Made by a program: the position numbers and the translations under genes. Positions 29,987-40,823 of a stretch of 64,000 nucleotides of DNA are shown one piece after another (position 1 is the first letter of the stretch; each line of letters begins with the position of its first letter). A model generated the notes under the pieces. The model was not told the origin of the DNA. It saw nothing but the letters and a program-made list of their open reading frames with translations, and searched no databases. Source of the stretch: Erwinia tracheiphila (lineage in GTDB: Bacteria > Pseudomonadota > Gammaproteobacteria > Enterobacterales > Enterobacteriaceae); NCBI RefSeq assembly GCF_021365465.1, contig NZ_CP089932.1:3286001-3350000 (forward strand), written 5' to 3'.

Positions 29987-31201
29987 ATGTATATCCCGCG
30001 CCCGGCAAAACTGCTGTTCACCACTGATGACGCCTGGAACCGGTATATGGATAAACACGGGGACACCCTCAGCCCCTGGACCGTACTCTGCGTCGAGCGC
30101 ATGCTCGCCTGCGGCACTGCTGCCATGGGGGTGAAGCGATACTGCTGCGCCTCCCCGGACTGCACCCACACCCGCTTCTTCTGCCAGACCTGTAAATCAA
30201 AAGGCTGCAGCTCCTGCGGACATAAGGCCACGGAGCAGTGGATTACAGAGCAACAGCAAATTCTGCCCGACTGCGACTGGCAGCATATCACCTTCACCAT
30301 GCCCCATCTGCTGTGGCCCTTTTTCAACAATAACTGGCCTCTGCTCAATGCCCTGTTCCGCGCAGCCACCCGCGCCATGCTCCGCTGGGCCAGAAAACAG
30401 GGTGTGGAAGTCGGTATCTTCTGCGCCCTGCACACCTACGGTCGCCAGCTCAACCAGCATCCCCACATTCATCTCTCCGTCACCCGCGGCGGGCTTGATA
30501 TTAAACACGGCGTATGGCGCGACCTCTTCTTTAAAAAGCATGCCGTGGAGGAAATCTGGCGCGGAGCCGTCATCCGGCTGCTGCGCCACAGCTATGACCT
30601 GATTAACCCCGGCAGGCTGCCGGGGCTGGGGCATATCCACGACAAAAAACAGTGGCTGCGCTATCTGCAGGCGCAGTACGGGCGCCGCTGGAAGGTCCAC
30701 TTCGCGAAGAAGACCCGGGGGGCCTGGCGGAGCGTCAAATATCTGGGCCGGTACCTGAAACGGCCCCCCGTGTCGGCGGCGAAGCTGAGGCACTACAGCG
30801 GCGGCGCGGTGGTGCACCACTATTACGACCACCGTACGCAGCAGTACCGGCAGCAGACGCTGACGCAGGAAGATATGATCGGACGTTATATCAGCCATAT
30901 CCCGGCGAAGCATTTTAAGATGGTGCGTTATTACGGTTTTTTATCAAACCGTAAACGGGGTAGCCTGCTGCCGAAGGTGTATGAAGCCCTGGAGATGGAA
31001 GCGCGGAAAAAACCGGAGAAGCCCGGCTTCGCCGCGCTGATGAAAGAATTTCTGCGCACGGATCCGTACAAATGCATTCTGTGCGGCAACCGACTGCGCT
31101 TCAGCAGTGCGCAGGCCGGGAGGCACGCGTCGGAGTTGGTGGCAGAAAGACTGCATAACATCGACCGGAAACGATGGCTTCTGGCACAGACTGCGGGATA
31201 A
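29987..31201 (+). CDS. IS91-family Y2 (HUH) transposase, copy 1
   Basis: A 404-aa rolling-circle transposase. The N-terminal zinc-binding region has many Cys (CCASPDC, FCQTCKSKGCSSCG, about 53-78). The HUH motif is HPHIHLSV (H160, H162), and the paired catalytic tyrosines are Y252 and Y256 in YLGRYLKRP. The C-terminal Cys pair in YKCILCGNRL may bind zinc. The protein is identical to that of copy 2, implying very recent duplication. Confidence 0.93.
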   Translation: MYIPRPAKLLFTTDDAWNRYMDKHGDTLSPWTVLCVERMLACGTAAMGVKRYCCASPDCTHTRFFCQTCKSKGCSSCGHKATEQWITEQQQILPDCDWQHITFTMPHLLWPFFNNNWPLLNALFRAATRAMLRWARKQGVEVGIFCALHTYGRQLNQHPHIHLSVTRGGLDIKHGVWRDLFFKKHAVEEIWRGAVIRLLRHSYDLINPGRLPGLGHIHDKKQWLRYLQAQYGRRWKVHFAKKTRGAWRSVKYLGRYLKRPPVSAAKLRHYSGGAVVHHYYDHRTQQYRQQTLTQEDMIGRYISHIPAKHFKMVRYYGFLSNRKRGSLLPKVYEALEMEARKKPEKPGFAALMKEFLRTDPYKCILCGNRLRFSSAQAGRHASELVAERLHNIDRKRWLLAQTAG

Positions 31202-31356
31202 GTGCGTCTGAAAAACAGCTTTCAGGTTAAAAACGCGCCGCAAATGCCATTTTATGACCATAACGTTCCCGATGGCACATCATTACTGCATTACAGACAC
31301 TGCTGCTCATGGTCAGGAAATTTTTAAAACGATGATTCAGTTTCCTAACCATGAAC

Positions 31357-31731
31357 AGTAGCTCTGTCACGCCCAGCCAGATCTTTTTGTGCCACAGTCG
31401 GCAGCGCATCAGAGAAGTGGAGATCAGGCAGGAATGCGACGCAGAACAGCAGCGAGACGGTACCGACATTGTTGAATACCAGGAAAGCGATAAACAGGAA
31501 GCCAGCCCCTCTGGCAACGACGGGTCAGTTGATGCGCAGATGAGCGACCATTGCGGAGATCATTTCCACCACGCCCCCAACCAGCAGCAGCACTGCCAGC
31601 GTGTCCAGCGGTGCGGAAAGCAGCCCGTCATCCGCAATATCGATAAAGATGGCCACGCTCAACGAGAGACAGACAATCGCCACGCCAACCAGTACCAACC
31701 AGCGAGACTTCAGCAGTTGAGCGCCAGGCAC
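31357..31731 (-). pseudogene. small polytopic membrane protein (HdeD/DUF308-like), truncated by IS91
   Basis: The minus strand reads GAQLLKSRWLVLVGVAIVCL, continuing to LDTLAVLLLVGGVVEMISAM, then an in-frame TGA (31525-31527), then GAGFLFIAFLVFNNVGTVSL, ending at the IS91 boundary. The pattern of repeated hydrophobic helices and LLLVGGVVEMISA resembles HdeD/DUF308 membrane proteins, but this is recognition by pattern only. Two lesions (nonsense codon and 3' truncation) make it a pseudogene. Confidence 0.6.
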
Positions 31732-31929
31732 AATCTGAGCACGACCTCTCCGGCCTTACGTTGCCTGCAACGAACCTGATACCCCGTATACCCAACAGAG
31801 ACGCCTCAAAAACAGAAGGGTTCCCGCCGGAGGCAGAAGTAATGCGTTTGTTTAATAACGGTTAGTGTTCGGGCAAATTACGCCAGTTGTCTTAGTTTTA
31901 GCTTAATGTTCAGCTGAAAAAAAACGGGC
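31732..31929. other. spacer upstream of the broken membrane-protein gene
   Basis: About 200 bp without a recognisable gene. It presumably held the promoter of the minus-strand membrane-protein gene. The right edge (31922-31940) is the remaining half of the nuo terminator. Confidence 0.4.
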
Positions 31930-33366
31930 TCCTGAGAGCCTAATGCCGATCATTTAAGGATCGGTTGACCGATCCGGTTTATGCGGTAAAAAGGGTTCTA
32001 TGTTCATCATGGAACCCTTTTTAAATGGAACTTTCCCAGGCCCTCGGCATCATCAATGCCGCCACTCCTGAGCGCGCCCGTAGTCTCGCCGACCTTATTC
32101 CTCCCGAGCTTATTCAGCAGGCGCTCACCCTGACCGATACCGTTACTTTGCGTAAACGTAAACTTTCCCTCGAATCCATGATTTGGCTTGTCGTTGGGAT
32201 GTCCATTTTTTGCGATCGTCCGATGACCGAAATCGTCAATCTGATGGATATTACTGACCGGACCGGAGCTCCTTTTACCGCACGCAGCGCTGTCATTCAG
32301 CGCCGTAAGACTCTGGGTGAAAATGCAGTGCGGGAGCTTTTTGATATCACACAGCAGCACTGGAATCAGCAGGCTGCACATCCAAAATGGCACGGTCTGA
32401 ATCTGTTTGCTGTCGACGGCGTGGTCTGGCGTACCGCCGATACGCCGGAAAACAGAGCCGTCTTCAGTAAACACAGCAGCCAGTACGGCGAAGGCGGCTA
32501 TCCTCAGGTGCGAATGGTTTGTCTGATGGAGCTGAGCAGCCATCTGATCGCCGCCAGTGCATTCGACAGTGAAAAAGTCAGTGAAATGCGGCTGGCTGAA
32601 CACCTGACGGAGAAAACCCCGAATAACAGTATCACCCTGTTCGATAAGGGATTTTATTCGATGGGTCTGCTTCATCACTGGCAGACAGCAGGAGAACACC
32701 GTCACTGGTTGTTGCCGTTGAAAAAACACGTACAGTATCAGGTGGTTCGCCGTTTGGGGCGTGGAGATGAACTGATATGCCTGAAAACCAGTCCACGAGC
32801 CAGGAAGCAATGGCCAGGGGTCCCGGAAGAAATGGTGGCAAGACTGCTGACCCGCAGGGTAGACGGTAAAGAGAGGCAGGTGCTGACGTCACTGACAGAC
32901 CCGAATCGCTATCCGGGTAAAGATATCAGCGAGCTATATCGCCACCGCTGGGAAATAGAACTGGGCTACCGGGAAGCAAAGCAGGGTATGCTGGACAGCC
33001 GGTGGACATTACGCAGTCGCCTGCCGGAGCTGGTGAGACAGGAGCTATGGGGGGTACTGCTGGCTTATAACCTGGTGCGATATCAGATGGTGCAGATGGC
33101 GTTCCATCTGAAAGGAGATTACCTGCCTTACCAGCTGAGCTTCAGTGGAGCGATAAGCGAAATAATCCGGATGCTGATACCCTGCCCTGGGCTTCGCCGG
33201 GAAAAATGCCGGGAGAACTGAGAACCCTGTATGAACAGGCGAAATGGCTTGTGTTACCGGGTAGAAGAGAGCGAAGTTACCCGAGAGAGTTGAGGGTAAA
33301 GAGCAGGAAATATCCGGATAAAAAGGTTGCTGGTCACCTTAAGTGACCAGCATTATCCTGAGAGCC
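31930..33366 (+). mobile_element. IS4-family element with 11-bp target duplication, inserted in the nuo terminator
   Basis: The element runs 31941-33355 (1415 bp). The left end reads TAATGCCGATCATTTAAGG. The right end, on the other strand, reads TAATGCTGGTCACTTAAGG, an imperfect inverted repeat. It is flanked on both sides by TCCTGAGAGCC (31930-31940 and 33356-33366). Joining the flanks recreates AACGGGCTCCTGAGAGCCCG, a hairpin that would be the nuo operon terminator. Confidence 0.92.
32025..33346 (+). pseudogene. IS4-family transposase, frameshifted near the C-terminus
   Basis: 398 codons are open (ending CRENstop at 33221). The expected family C-terminus ([19 protein letters not shown] ... 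RKYPDKKVAGHLK) continues in another frame to 33346, so one base is missing near 33190. DDE residues precede the break: D in [10 protein letters not shown] in TLFDKGFYS, and the YREK-type signature [16 protein letters not shown]. About 440 aa would be full length. The truncated protein might keep some activity. Confidence 0.85.
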
Positions 33367-33391
33367 CGTTTATCGTTTGTCGCACGCGAAG

Positions 33392-34849
33392 TTACATCAG
33401 TGGCTGTGCCATCTGCACCAGCGAGATCAGCGGCTGAGGATAAATACCCAGCAGCAGTACCAAAACGGCTGAAATCAATACCACCACACCGCCAGCAGTG
33501 AAGGCCCAGTTGGCCGGCGTATCGCGCTTTAACAGCTCTGGAGGCGTCAGGTACAGGCTGACGGTCACGCGCAGATAGTAGTAAAGACCGATTGCGCTGC
33601 CGACCACGACGGCACCGGTCAACCACCACAGGTGAGCACCGACACCAACTGCAATCACATAGAACTTACCGATAAAACCCAGCGTCATCGGGATACCGGC
33701 CAGCGACAGCAGCATCACCGTCATCACCGCCGAGAGGATTGGGCGATGCCAGAACAGGCCACGATAAGAGTACAGCGAGTCAGCATCCGGCCCGCGATAT
33801 GGGCTGGACATCAGGCTGACCACGCCAAATGCCCCCAGGCTGCTGAACAGATATCCCGCCAGATAAATGCCCACCGCTTCCAGCGACAGTTGATGCGTTT
33901 GAATAGCGATCAGCGCCACCAGCAGATAGCCCAGATGAGCAATAGATGAGTAGCCTAATAAACGCTTGATATTGCTCTGCGAAATAGCCATCAGGTTACC
34001 GAACAGGATGGAGGCAAAGGCAATAATCGCCAGCACCAGACGCACCGACTCGCTGTTCGCAACCGGTGCGTACAGGAACAGACGCATCACCACGCCAAAG
34101 ATTGCAATCTTGCTGGCGGTGGCCAGGAAGGTGGAAACCGGCGCAGGCGCCCCCTGATACACATCCGGCGTCCACAGGTGGAACGGCACCAGCGACAGCT
34201 TGAAGCCGAGGCCGACAATCATCATGCCCAAACCGGCCAGCAATAGCGGCTGGTGCACCATCGTATCATTCAGGCTTTTGCCCAAAGCAACAAAGCTGAG
34301 ATTGCCTGAATCAGCGTAGAGCAGCGCTATGCCAAACAGCAGGAAAGAGGAAGCCACCGCTGACATGATGGTATATTTGATACCGGCTTCCAGCGAGCGT
34401 TTCTGCTGGAAGGCATACCCCACCAGGCCAAACAGCGGCAGGGAAATCAGTTCAATACCGATAAACATCGAAGCCAGGTGGTTGGCACTCGCCAGCACCA
34501 CGCCGCCCAGCGCCGCAATCAGCGCCAGCAGGTAGAACTCTTCGCGGTTATCGGGATACGTTGCCAGCCAGGGGTAAGCGAAAGTGCAGGTTGCCAGGCT
34601 TGCCAGGATTACCAGCCCGGTGTAGAGCATCGAATAGCCATCGACCCGTAACAGCGGCGTGACGTCCATTGGGCCCACCTTGGCGACAAAAAACAGCGAC
34701 AGCAGCGCAAGATTCAGGCCCACCACCGCCAGTGTAGCGTTGACGAAGTGGTTGCGTCGCCACGCAATGGACAGCATCACAACCACCACCGTCAATCCGA
34801 CGATCAGCATCGGCAGAAGCGCGATCAATTGTTGAGGAGTTATTGTCAT
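33392..34849 (-). CDS. nuoN: NADH:ubiquinone oxidoreductase subunit N
   Basis: A 485-aa antiporter-like proton-pumping membrane subunit of Complex I, same length as in E. coli. About 14 hydrophobic helices are visible, with the conserved proton-path lysines in [20 protein letters not shown]. It is the last gene of the nuo operon, 6 bp after nuoM. The operon terminator just downstream is interrupted by an IS4-family element. Confidence 0.97.
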   Translation of the reverse strand: MTITPQQLIALLPMLIVGLTVVVVMLSIAWRRNHFVNATLAVVGLNLALLSLFFVAKVGPMDVTPLLRVDGYSMLYTGLVILASLATCTFAYPWLATYPDNREEFYLLALIAALGGVVLASANHLASMFIGIELISLPLFGLVGYAFQQKRSLEAGIKYTIMSAVASSFLLFGIALLYADSGNLSFVALGKSLNDTMVHQPLLLAGLGMMIVGLGFKLSLVPFHLWTPDVYQGAPAPVSTFLATASKIAIFGVVMRLFLYAPVANSESVRLVLAIIAFASILFGNLMAISQSNIKRLLGYSSIAHLGYLLVALIAIQTHQLSLEAVGIYLAGYLFSSLGAFGVVSLMSSPYRGPDADSLYSYRGLFWHRPILSAVMTVMLLSLAGIPMTLGFIGKFYVIAVGVGAHLWWLTGAVVVGSAIGLYYYLRVTVSLYLTPPELLKRDTPANWAFTAGGVVVLISAVLVLLLGIYPQPLISLVQMAQPLM

Positions 34850-34855
34850 GGCGAA

Positions 34856-36376
34856 TTACGGCCTTGTAGTTGAAATTGAAGCGGTATACCACTGCTGAAT
34901 ATTGCTCATTGCAGCATGTGAGGTGTCCAGAATCGGCTGCGGATAAATACCCAACAGCACCAGCAGGACCACCAGCACCATAATAATCAGAAACTCACGC
35001 GGCGACATTGCCCGAAGCGACGTCTCTGATTTCGGCACACCGTAGTAAGCACGTTGCATCATCACCAGCGAATAAACAGACGCAAACACCAGACCGAAAG
35101 TAGCGGTAACAATAATAGCTGGCACCGACTGGAAGCTACCGGTCAGGATCATAAACTCACCAACAAAGTTTCCGGTACCGGGCATGCCGAGGTTTGCTAC
35201 GGCAAAAAACAGCGACAGCGCAGGCAGCCATTTGATTCGTGACCACAGTCCGCCCATCTGACGCATATCCCGAGTATGCAGGCGCTCATACAACTGGCCA
35301 CACAGAATAAACAGAGCCGCCGCAGAAAGACCGTGGGCAACCATCTGCACCACCGCACCCTGGAATGCCAGCTGGCTACCGGTGTAGATGGCAATCAGCA
35401 CAAAGCCCATGTGCGAGATAGAGGTGTAAGCGATCAGACGCTTGATGTCATACTGCGAGAAGGCCATCCACGCGCCGTAGAAGATACCAATGATACCCAG
35501 CCACATAGCGATTGGTGCGAACTCTGCTGAAGCGTGCGGGAATAGCGGCAGCGCAAAGCGCAGCAGACCGTAGGCCGCGGTCTTCAGCAGGATCCCCGCC
35601 AGGTCAACGGAACCGGCCGTAGGTGCCTGACTGTGTGCATCCGGCAGCCAGCCGTGCAGTGGCACAACAGGCATTTTCACCGCAAAGGCAATAAAGAAAC
35701 CCAGCATCAGCAGGTATTCCATCGTGTGCGACATCGGCGTTTTCAGCAGATCTTCGTAGTTGAAGGTCCACACGTCGGTCGCGTTGTAGTTAACAAATAC
35801 CAGCGCCAGAATGGCAATCAACATCACCAGACCGCTGGCCTGGGTATAGATGAAAAACTTGGTTGCTGCTGTGATGCGCGTTTTACCATCCGATGCTTTG
35901 TGGCCCCACAGCGCAATCAGGAAGTACATCGGCACCAGCATCATTTCCCAGAAGAAAAAGAACAGGAACAGGTCGATGGCAAGAAAAACGCCAATCACGC
36001 CACCCAAGATCCACAGCAGGTTGAGGTGGAAAAAACCCTGCCATTTTTCGATTTCGTTCCATGAGCAGAGGATCGCCATCACGCCGAGCAGGCCGGTCAG
36101 CACCACCATCAGCAACGAGAGCCCGTCCAGCGCCAGATGCACGTTAATACCGAAACGTGGGATCCAGGAAACCAGGTATTCAGACTGCCATTTCGGACCG
36201 CCCGCTGCCTGGGTCAGTGAGTAGCCGCCCTGCAACCAGAGTTGCAGCGAAAGCGCCAGCGTCAGTCCCATTGCGATCAGCGCAATCCAGCGCGGCACTT
36301 TACTGCCAAAGCGCTCAAACTGCCAGCAGAGCAGGCCACCGATGAACGGGATGAGTATAAGCCAGGGTAATAACAT
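34856..36376 (-). CDS. nuoM: NADH:ubiquinone oxidoreductase subunit M
   Basis: A 506-aa antiporter-like membrane subunit of Complex I (E. coli 509 aa). Key blocks include FFFFWEMMLVPMYFLIALWG and FAVKMPVVPLHGWLPDAHSQ, with the pumping Glu and Lys. It lies between nuoL (220-bp gap) and nuoN (6-bp gap). Confidence 0.97.
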   Translation of the reverse strand: MLLPWLILIPFIGGLLCWQFERFGSKVPRWIALIAMGLTLALSLQLWLQGGYSLTQAAGGPKWQSEYLVSWIPRFGINVHLALDGLSLLMVVLTGLLGVMAILCSWNEIEKWQGFFHLNLLWILGGVIGVFLAIDLFLFFFFWEMMLVPMYFLIALWGHKASDGKTRITAATKFFIYTQASGLVMLIAILALVFVNYNATDVWTFNYEDLLKTPMSHTMEYLLMLGFFIAFAVKMPVVPLHGWLPDAHSQAPTAGSVDLAGILLKTAAYGLLRFALPLFPHASAEFAPIAMWLGIIGIFYGAWMAFSQYDIKRLIAYTSISHMGFVLIAIYTGSQLAFQGAVVQMVAHGLSAAALFILCGQLYERLHTRDMRQMGGLWSRIKWLPALSLFFAVANLGMPGTGNFVGEFMILTGSFQSVPAIIVTATFGLVFASVYSLVMMQRAYYGVPKSETSLRAMSPREFLIIMVLVVLLVLLGIYPQPILDTSHAAMSNIQQWYTASISTTRP

Positions 36377-36596
36377 GGCGGTATTTTTCCCTTCTTTGAA
36401 TCCCCGTTTGGGCTATCTTGCCCGGTATTTTGATTTCCGGCAGTGCCCGCAGTCCTCACATACTGAAGTATGCTACAGGTGCTGTGCACTGACGAAAACC
36501 AAACTCCCGTCACCGATGACACCCATTTATCTGGGGAATATTTTCACAATATTTTTATTGGGATGGAGCAGTCTGCCCCACCCCGCTCACAAACCG
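36377..36596 (-). other. 220-bp nuoL-nuoM spacer with a palindrome
   Basis: An unusually long gap for this tightly packed operon. It contains CATACTGAAGTATG (36460-36473), a perfect palindrome-like hairpin core, flanked by CAGTCCT and GGTGCTGTGCACTG. A further AATATTTTCACAATATT repeat lies near 36538. No gene is visible. It may be a dispersed intergenic repeat or mRNA-processing hairpin. Confidence 0.5.
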
Positions 36597-38441
36597 TTAC
36601 ACCACCATCAGCAGGGCAAGCACCACTACGGCACCCAGGCTGACTGAGGCAACGTACCAGCGCAGATAGCCATTTTCGCTGACCACCAGCCCTTTGTTCA
36701 CCAGACGGGAGAACAGGGCAGGAATGTTCATCAGCGCATTCAGCGGATCGCTTTTCAGCAGCCAGGCCACAAACAGGTAAGGTTTGACGAAAACCTTGTC
36801 GTACAGCCAGTCGAAGCCCCAAGCGGCGAACCACCAGGTCGAGAAGAAGCGACCCGGCGCGCTTTTGGCAATGCGGGTGACCAGCGTTCGTTTACCCAGC
36901 CACAGGGCAGCTGCCAGCAGGATCCCAACAATAGCGACCACACCAGAGGTGATTTCCAGTGTCAGCACGCTGCCGTGCGCCAGCTCGGCGGTATCCGGCA
37001 GAACGCCTTTTAACGGCGGAACGATCATTGCGCCAATAAAGGTTGAGAGGCAAAGTAGCACAATCAGCGGCAGGTGATGGGTAATTCCCTTGCCAGCATG
37101 AGCGTGAATTTTCTCTTCGCCATGGAAGGTGATAAAGATCATTCTGAAGGTATACAGCGAGGTCATAAATGCCCCGGCCAGACCGGCAACCATCAGGTTA
37201 ATGTGACCATTTGCCAGCGCACCGGCCAGGATCTCATCCTTACTGAAGAAGCCTGCAGTAATCAACGGCAAGGCTGACAGCGCCGCGCCGCCCACCAGGA
37301 AGCAGACATAAACCAGCGGGATGCTCTTACGCAGGCCGCCCATCCTGAAGATGTTCTGCTCGTGGTGGCAGGCAAGGATCACCGAACCGGAAGAGAGGAA
37401 CAGCAGCGCTTTAAAGAATGCATGGGTCATCAGGTGGAAAATGGCCGCGTCCCAGGCCTGAACGCCCAGAGCGAGGAACATATACCCAATCTGGCTCATG
37501 GTTGAGTAAGCGAGCACACGTTTGATGTCGGTCTGCACCAGCGCGGCAAAGCCTGCCAGCACCAGCGTAATCGCACCAATAATACCTACCAGATGCAGCA
37601 CTTCCGGCGTCAGCAGGAACAGGCCGTGGCTGCGGGCAATCAGGTAGACACCCGCCGTTACCATGGTCGCCGCGTGGATCAGTGCAGAAACCGGCGTCGG
37701 GCCAGCCATTGCATCGGCCAGCCACGTTTGCAGCGGCAGCTGTGCAGATTTACCGACCGCGCCACCCAGCAGCATCAGCGTTGCCCATTTGAGCATATGA
37801 TTGTCAGCAGCAAAGTGTGCAGGTGCCAGTTCGACCATCTCGCGGAAGTTCAGCGTCCCCAGCTCGTTGTAGAGAATGAACAACGCAAACGCCAGGAACA
37901 CGTCACCGACACGGGTGATGATAAAGGCCTTCATTGCCGCCGCGCCGTTTTTCGGATCGGTGTAATAGAAGCCAATCAGCAGATAGGAGCAGAGACCCAC
38001 GCCTTCCCAGCCCAGATACATCAGCATCAGGTTATCGGCCAGCACCAGCACAACCATGCTGGCGATAAACAGGTTGGTATAAGCGAAGAAGCGGGAGTAG
38101 CCCTCTTCTCCACGCATATACCAGGAGGCAAACATGTGGATAAAGAAGCCCACACCTGTGACCACCGACAGCATGGTCAGCGACAGGCCGTCCAGGGTGA
38201 GGTTCACTTGAATGTCGAAGTTACCGACGTGCATCCAAGTCCACAGCAACTGGTTAAAGACCGCCTGATCGTGACTGAAAAAGTCCATGCCGACATAAAT
38301 AGTGGTCAGTGCCGCCAGTCCGACGGAGCCCATACCCACTGTGGCAGCGAGATTCTCTGACCAGCGGCCACGGGAAAACGCCAGCAGCACGAAGCCGATC
38401 AGCGGAAACAAAATGGTCAAACAGAGAAGATTCATCCGCAC
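36597..38441 (-). CDS. nuoL: NADH:ubiquinone oxidoreductase subunit L
   Basis: A 614-aa distal proton-pumping membrane subunit of Complex I (E. coli 613 aa). Conserved segments include [40 protein letters not shown] (pumping Lys) and [14 protein letters not shown]. The long C-terminal lateral helix region is present. It overlaps nuoK by 10 bp. Confidence 0.97.
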   Translation of the reverse strand: MRMNLLCLTILFPLIGFVLLAFSRGRWSENLAATVGMGSVGLAALTTIYVGMDFFSHDQAVFNQLLWTWMHVGNFDIQVNLTLDGLSLTMLSVVTGVGFFIHMFASWYMRGEEGYSRFFAYTNLFIASMVVLVLADNLMLMYLGWEGVGLCSYLLIGFYYTDPKNGAAAMKAFIITRVGDVFLAFALFILYNELGTLNFREMVELAPAHFAADNHMLKWATLMLLGGAVGKSAQLPLQTWLADAMAGPTPVSALIHAATMVTAGVYLIARSHGLFLLTPEVLHLVGIIGAITLVLAGFAALVQTDIKRVLAYSTMSQIGYMFLALGVQAWDAAIFHLMTHAFFKALLFLSSGSVILACHHEQNIFRMGGLRKSIPLVYVCFLVGGAALSALPLITAGFFSKDEILAGALANGHINLMVAGLAGAFMTSLYTFRMIFITFHGEEKIHAHAGKGITHHLPLIVLLCLSTFIGAMIVPPLKGVLPDTAELAHGSVLTLEITSGVVAIVGILLAAALWLGKRTLVTRIAKSAPGRFFSTWWFAAWGFDWLYDKVFVKPYLFVAWLLKSDPLNALMNIPALFSRLVNKGLVVSENGYLRWYVASVSLGAVVVLALLMVV

Positions 38442-38734
38442 ATCTCACTCACTTTGTCAATGTTGAGGTTCTGGCTGCGACGATGCAGTTGCAGCAGCAA
38501 CGCCAGACCGATACTGGCTTCCGCTGCCGCTAGGCTGATGGCGAGGACATACATCACCTGACCGTCGGCCTGCCCCCAGTAGCTTCCGGCCACCACGAAC
38601 GCCAGTGCAGCGGCGTTAATCATGATTTCCAGGCTAATCAATATAAACAGCAGGTTGCGACGAATAATCACGCCGGTCAGCCCAAGAACAAACAGAATGG
38701 CCGCCAGAATAAGGCCATGTTGCAAAGGGATCAT
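38432..38734 (-). CDS. nuoK: NADH:ubiquinone oxidoreductase subunit K
   Basis: A 100-aa membrane subunit with three helices and the two conserved buried glutamates, in [15 protein letters not shown] and [15 protein letters not shown]. It is related to MrpC-type antiporter subunits. The start overlaps the nuoJ stop by 4 bp. Confidence 0.97.
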   Translation of the reverse strand: MIPLQHGLILAAILFVLGLTGVIIRRNLLFILISLEIMINAAALAFVVAGSYWGQADGQVMYVLAISLAAAEASIGLALLLQLHRRSQNLNIDKVSEMCG

Positions 38735-39279
38735 GCGTGTTCCTCCTTCTTCACCACATCCGCAGGACGGTTGGTCAGGACTTCACCTGGCCGCTGTTCG
38801 CGACCGATGTGATAAGCCACGACCAGACCGGCAAGCAGCAGCATTGACGCCAGCTCGACCGCAAGGACGTAAGGGCCAAACAGGCTGATGCCCACCGCTT
38901 TTGCATCGATCATTGTGCCGTCGATGCCGCGATCGTGAACGGACAGAATGGCATAGACGACTACCGCCAGCAGCAGCAATGAACAAAGGCCAGGACCGAG
39001 CCAGACGGTCGGTTTCAGCCATTCGCGCTCCTGTGCCTGAACGGCGTCGCCGAGGTTGAGCATCATCACCACAAAGACGAACAGCACCATGATCGCCCCA
39101 GCGTAAACGATAATCTCCAGCGCACCGGCGAAGTACGCGCCCAGCGAGAAAAACACCCCGGCCACCGCCAGCAGGGAGATGATCAGATATAACAGTGCGT
39201 GGACCGGGTTGGTGTGGGTGATCACGCGCAAAGTCGTGAGCACCGCCACCAGTCCGCAAAGATAAAACGCAAATTCCAT
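38731..39279 (-). CDS. nuoJ: NADH:ubiquinone oxidoreductase subunit J
   Basis: A 182-aa membrane subunit of Complex I with five helices (E. coli 184 aa). The conserved [20 protein letters not shown] helix contains the pi-bulge Tyr region implicated in coupling. It lies 10 bp after nuoI and overlaps nuoK. Confidence 0.97.
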   Translation of the reverse strand: MEFAFYLCGLVAVLTTLRVITHTNPVHALLYLIISLLAVAGVFFSLGAYFAGALEIIVYAGAIMVLFVFVVMMLNLGDAVQAQEREWLKPTVWLGPGLCSLLLLAVVVYAILSVHDRGIDGTMIDAKAVGISLFGPYVLAVELASMLLLAGLVVAYHIGREQRPGEVLTNRPADVVKKEEHA

Positions 39280-39289
39280 GCCTGGCTCC

Positions 39290-39832
39290 TTAAGGTAACA
39301 AGCCCTTGACGTCGATAGGTTTGGCTTCGTTAGCCGCTTCGCCCTTGTCTTTCCCGTCGATCGCCATACCCGCCATCCGGTAGAAGTTATATTCCGGGTA
39401 TTTACCCGGTCCGGAGATCAGCAGGTTTTCTTTTTCATACACCAGATCCTGACGCCTGAACTCACCCAGTTCGAAATCTGGGGTAAGCTGAATCGCAGTG
39501 GTCGGGCAAGCCTCTTCACACAGGCCACAGAAAATGCAGCGCGAGAAGTTGATACGGAAGAACTCGGGGTACCAGCGTCCATCCGCCATTTCCGCTTTCT
39601 GCAGCGAAATACAGCCTACAGGACAGGCTACCGCGCAAAGGTTACAGGCAACGCAGCGCTCCTGTCCGTCGGGATCGCGCGTCAACACAATGCGGCCACG
39701 GTAGCGAGGCGGCAGATAAACCGGTTCCTCCGGGTACATCATGGTTTCACGCCTGGCGAAAGCATTGGAACCAATCAATACGATACTGCGTATTGTGGTG
39801 CCAAATCCCACCAGAATGTCTTTTAATGTCAT
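39290..39832 (-). CDS. nuoI: NADH:ubiquinone oxidoreductase subunit I
   Basis: A 180-aa peripheral-arm subunit with two 4Fe-4S clusters (N6a, N6b). Binding motifs are [15 protein letters not shown] and [15 protein letters not shown]. It passes electrons toward NuoB cluster N2. Same length as in E. coli. Confidence 0.97.
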   Translation of the reverse strand: MTLKDILVGFGTTIRSIVLIGSNAFARRETMMYPEEPVYLPPRYRGRIVLTRDPDGQERCVACNLCAVACPVGCISLQKAEMADGRWYPEFFRINFSRCIFCGLCEEACPTTAIQLTPDFELGEFRRQDLVYEKENLLISGPGKYPEYNFYRMAGMAIDGKDKGEAANEAKPIDVKGLLP

Positions 39833-39845
39833 GATCTATAACCCC

Positions 39846-40823
39846 TTACTGCGCGTTGTACAGAATCACTGCGGCGGTCGCCAGCAGGTTCAACAACGTC
39901 AACGGCAGACAAACTTTCCAGCCGAACGACATCACCTGGTCATAGCGCGGGCGCGGTAATGCAGCACGAATCAGAATGAACATCATCATGAAGAACGCCG
40001 TTTTGATGGCGAACCAGAAGATCGGTGGTAGCCACGGGCCGTTCCAGCCGCCAAAGAACAGCGTCACGATCAGCGAAGAAACGGTAACGATACCCACGTA
40101 TTCACCGACAAAGAACAGACCGAACTTCATCCCGGCATATTCAATGTGGTAACCGTCGGCCAGTTCCTGCTCCGCTTCCGGCTGGTCGAAGGGATGACGG
40201 TGACAGACCGCCACGCCTGCAATGGCAAAGGTCACGAAGCCAAAGAACTGTGGAATGATATTCCACACATGCTGCTGGCTGTTGACGATATCAACCATAT
40301 TGAAGGAACCAGCCTGCGCCACCACACCCATCAGCGACAGGCCGAGGAACACTTCGTAGCTCAGGGTCTGGGCAGACGCACGCATCGCTCCTAACAGGGA
40401 GTATTTGTTGTTACTGGACCAGCCCGCAAACAGCACCGCATACACCGCCAGGCCTGCCATCATCAGGAAGAACAGCAGGCCGATATTAAGGTCTGCGCCC
40501 ATCCAGGTGGAGGTTACCGGCACGATTGCCATCGCCAGCAGCAGCGAGGTGAAAGCGATCATCGGTGCGAGGGTGAAGATGACACGATCAGTGAACGGTG
40601 GCGTCCAGTCCTCTTTGAAGAACATTTTGATCATATCAGCCACCAGCTGCAGCGAACCGCCCCAGCCGACACGGTTTGGCCCGTAACGGTTCTGGAACAG
40701 GCCGAGCAGTCGACGTTCGCCGAAGCTCATAAATGCGCCACAGCCCACCACGACAAGCAGGATCACTAAAGCTTTAACGACAGCAATAATGACGTCAATC
40801 ACTTCCGGTGTCAGCCAGCTCAT
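39846..40823 (-). CDS. nuoH: NADH:ubiquinone oxidoreductase subunit H
   Basis: A 325-aa membrane subunit that forms the quinone-binding tunnel with NuoB and NuoCD. The conserved loop [20 protein letters not shown] and the N-terminal [20 protein letters not shown] are intact. It overlaps nuoG by 4 bp. Confidence 0.97.
   Translation of the reverse strand: MSWLTPEVIDVIIAVVKALVILLVVVGCGAFMSFGERRLLGLFQNRYGPNRVGWGGSLQLVADMIKMFFKEDWTPPFTDRVIFTLAPMIAFTSLLLAMAIVPVTSTWMGADLNIGLLFFLMMAGLAVYAVLFAGWSSNNKYSLLGAMRASAQTLSYEVFLGLSLMGVVAQAGSFNMVDIVNSQQHVWNIIPQFFGFVTFAIAGVAVCHRHPFDQPEAEQELADGYHIEYAGMKFGLFFVGEYVGIVTVSSLIVTLFFGGWNGPWLPPIFWFAIKTAFFMMMFILIRAALPRPRYDQVMSFGWKVCLPLTLLNLLATAAVILYNAQ

Larger units (their letters stand above)
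29451..31356 (+). mobile_element. IS91-family element, copy 1 (1906 bp)
   Basis: GAAC stands at both boundaries: target GAAC just left of 29451, and the element ends CCATGAAC at 31356. This fits the IS91 preference for a GAAC/CAAG tetranucleotide and the absence of target duplication. It contains an accessory frame and a Y2-type transposase. The element recurs almost base for base at 60819-62725. Copy 1 differs by a one-base deletion in a T run and at least two substitutions. Its right end has cut a membrane-protein gene. Confidence 0.9.

Noticed and set aside
30197..30913. 238-codon minus-strand frame opposite the IS91 transposase (repeated at 61566-62282)
   Set aside because: Antisense shadow duplicated only because the IS is duplicated.
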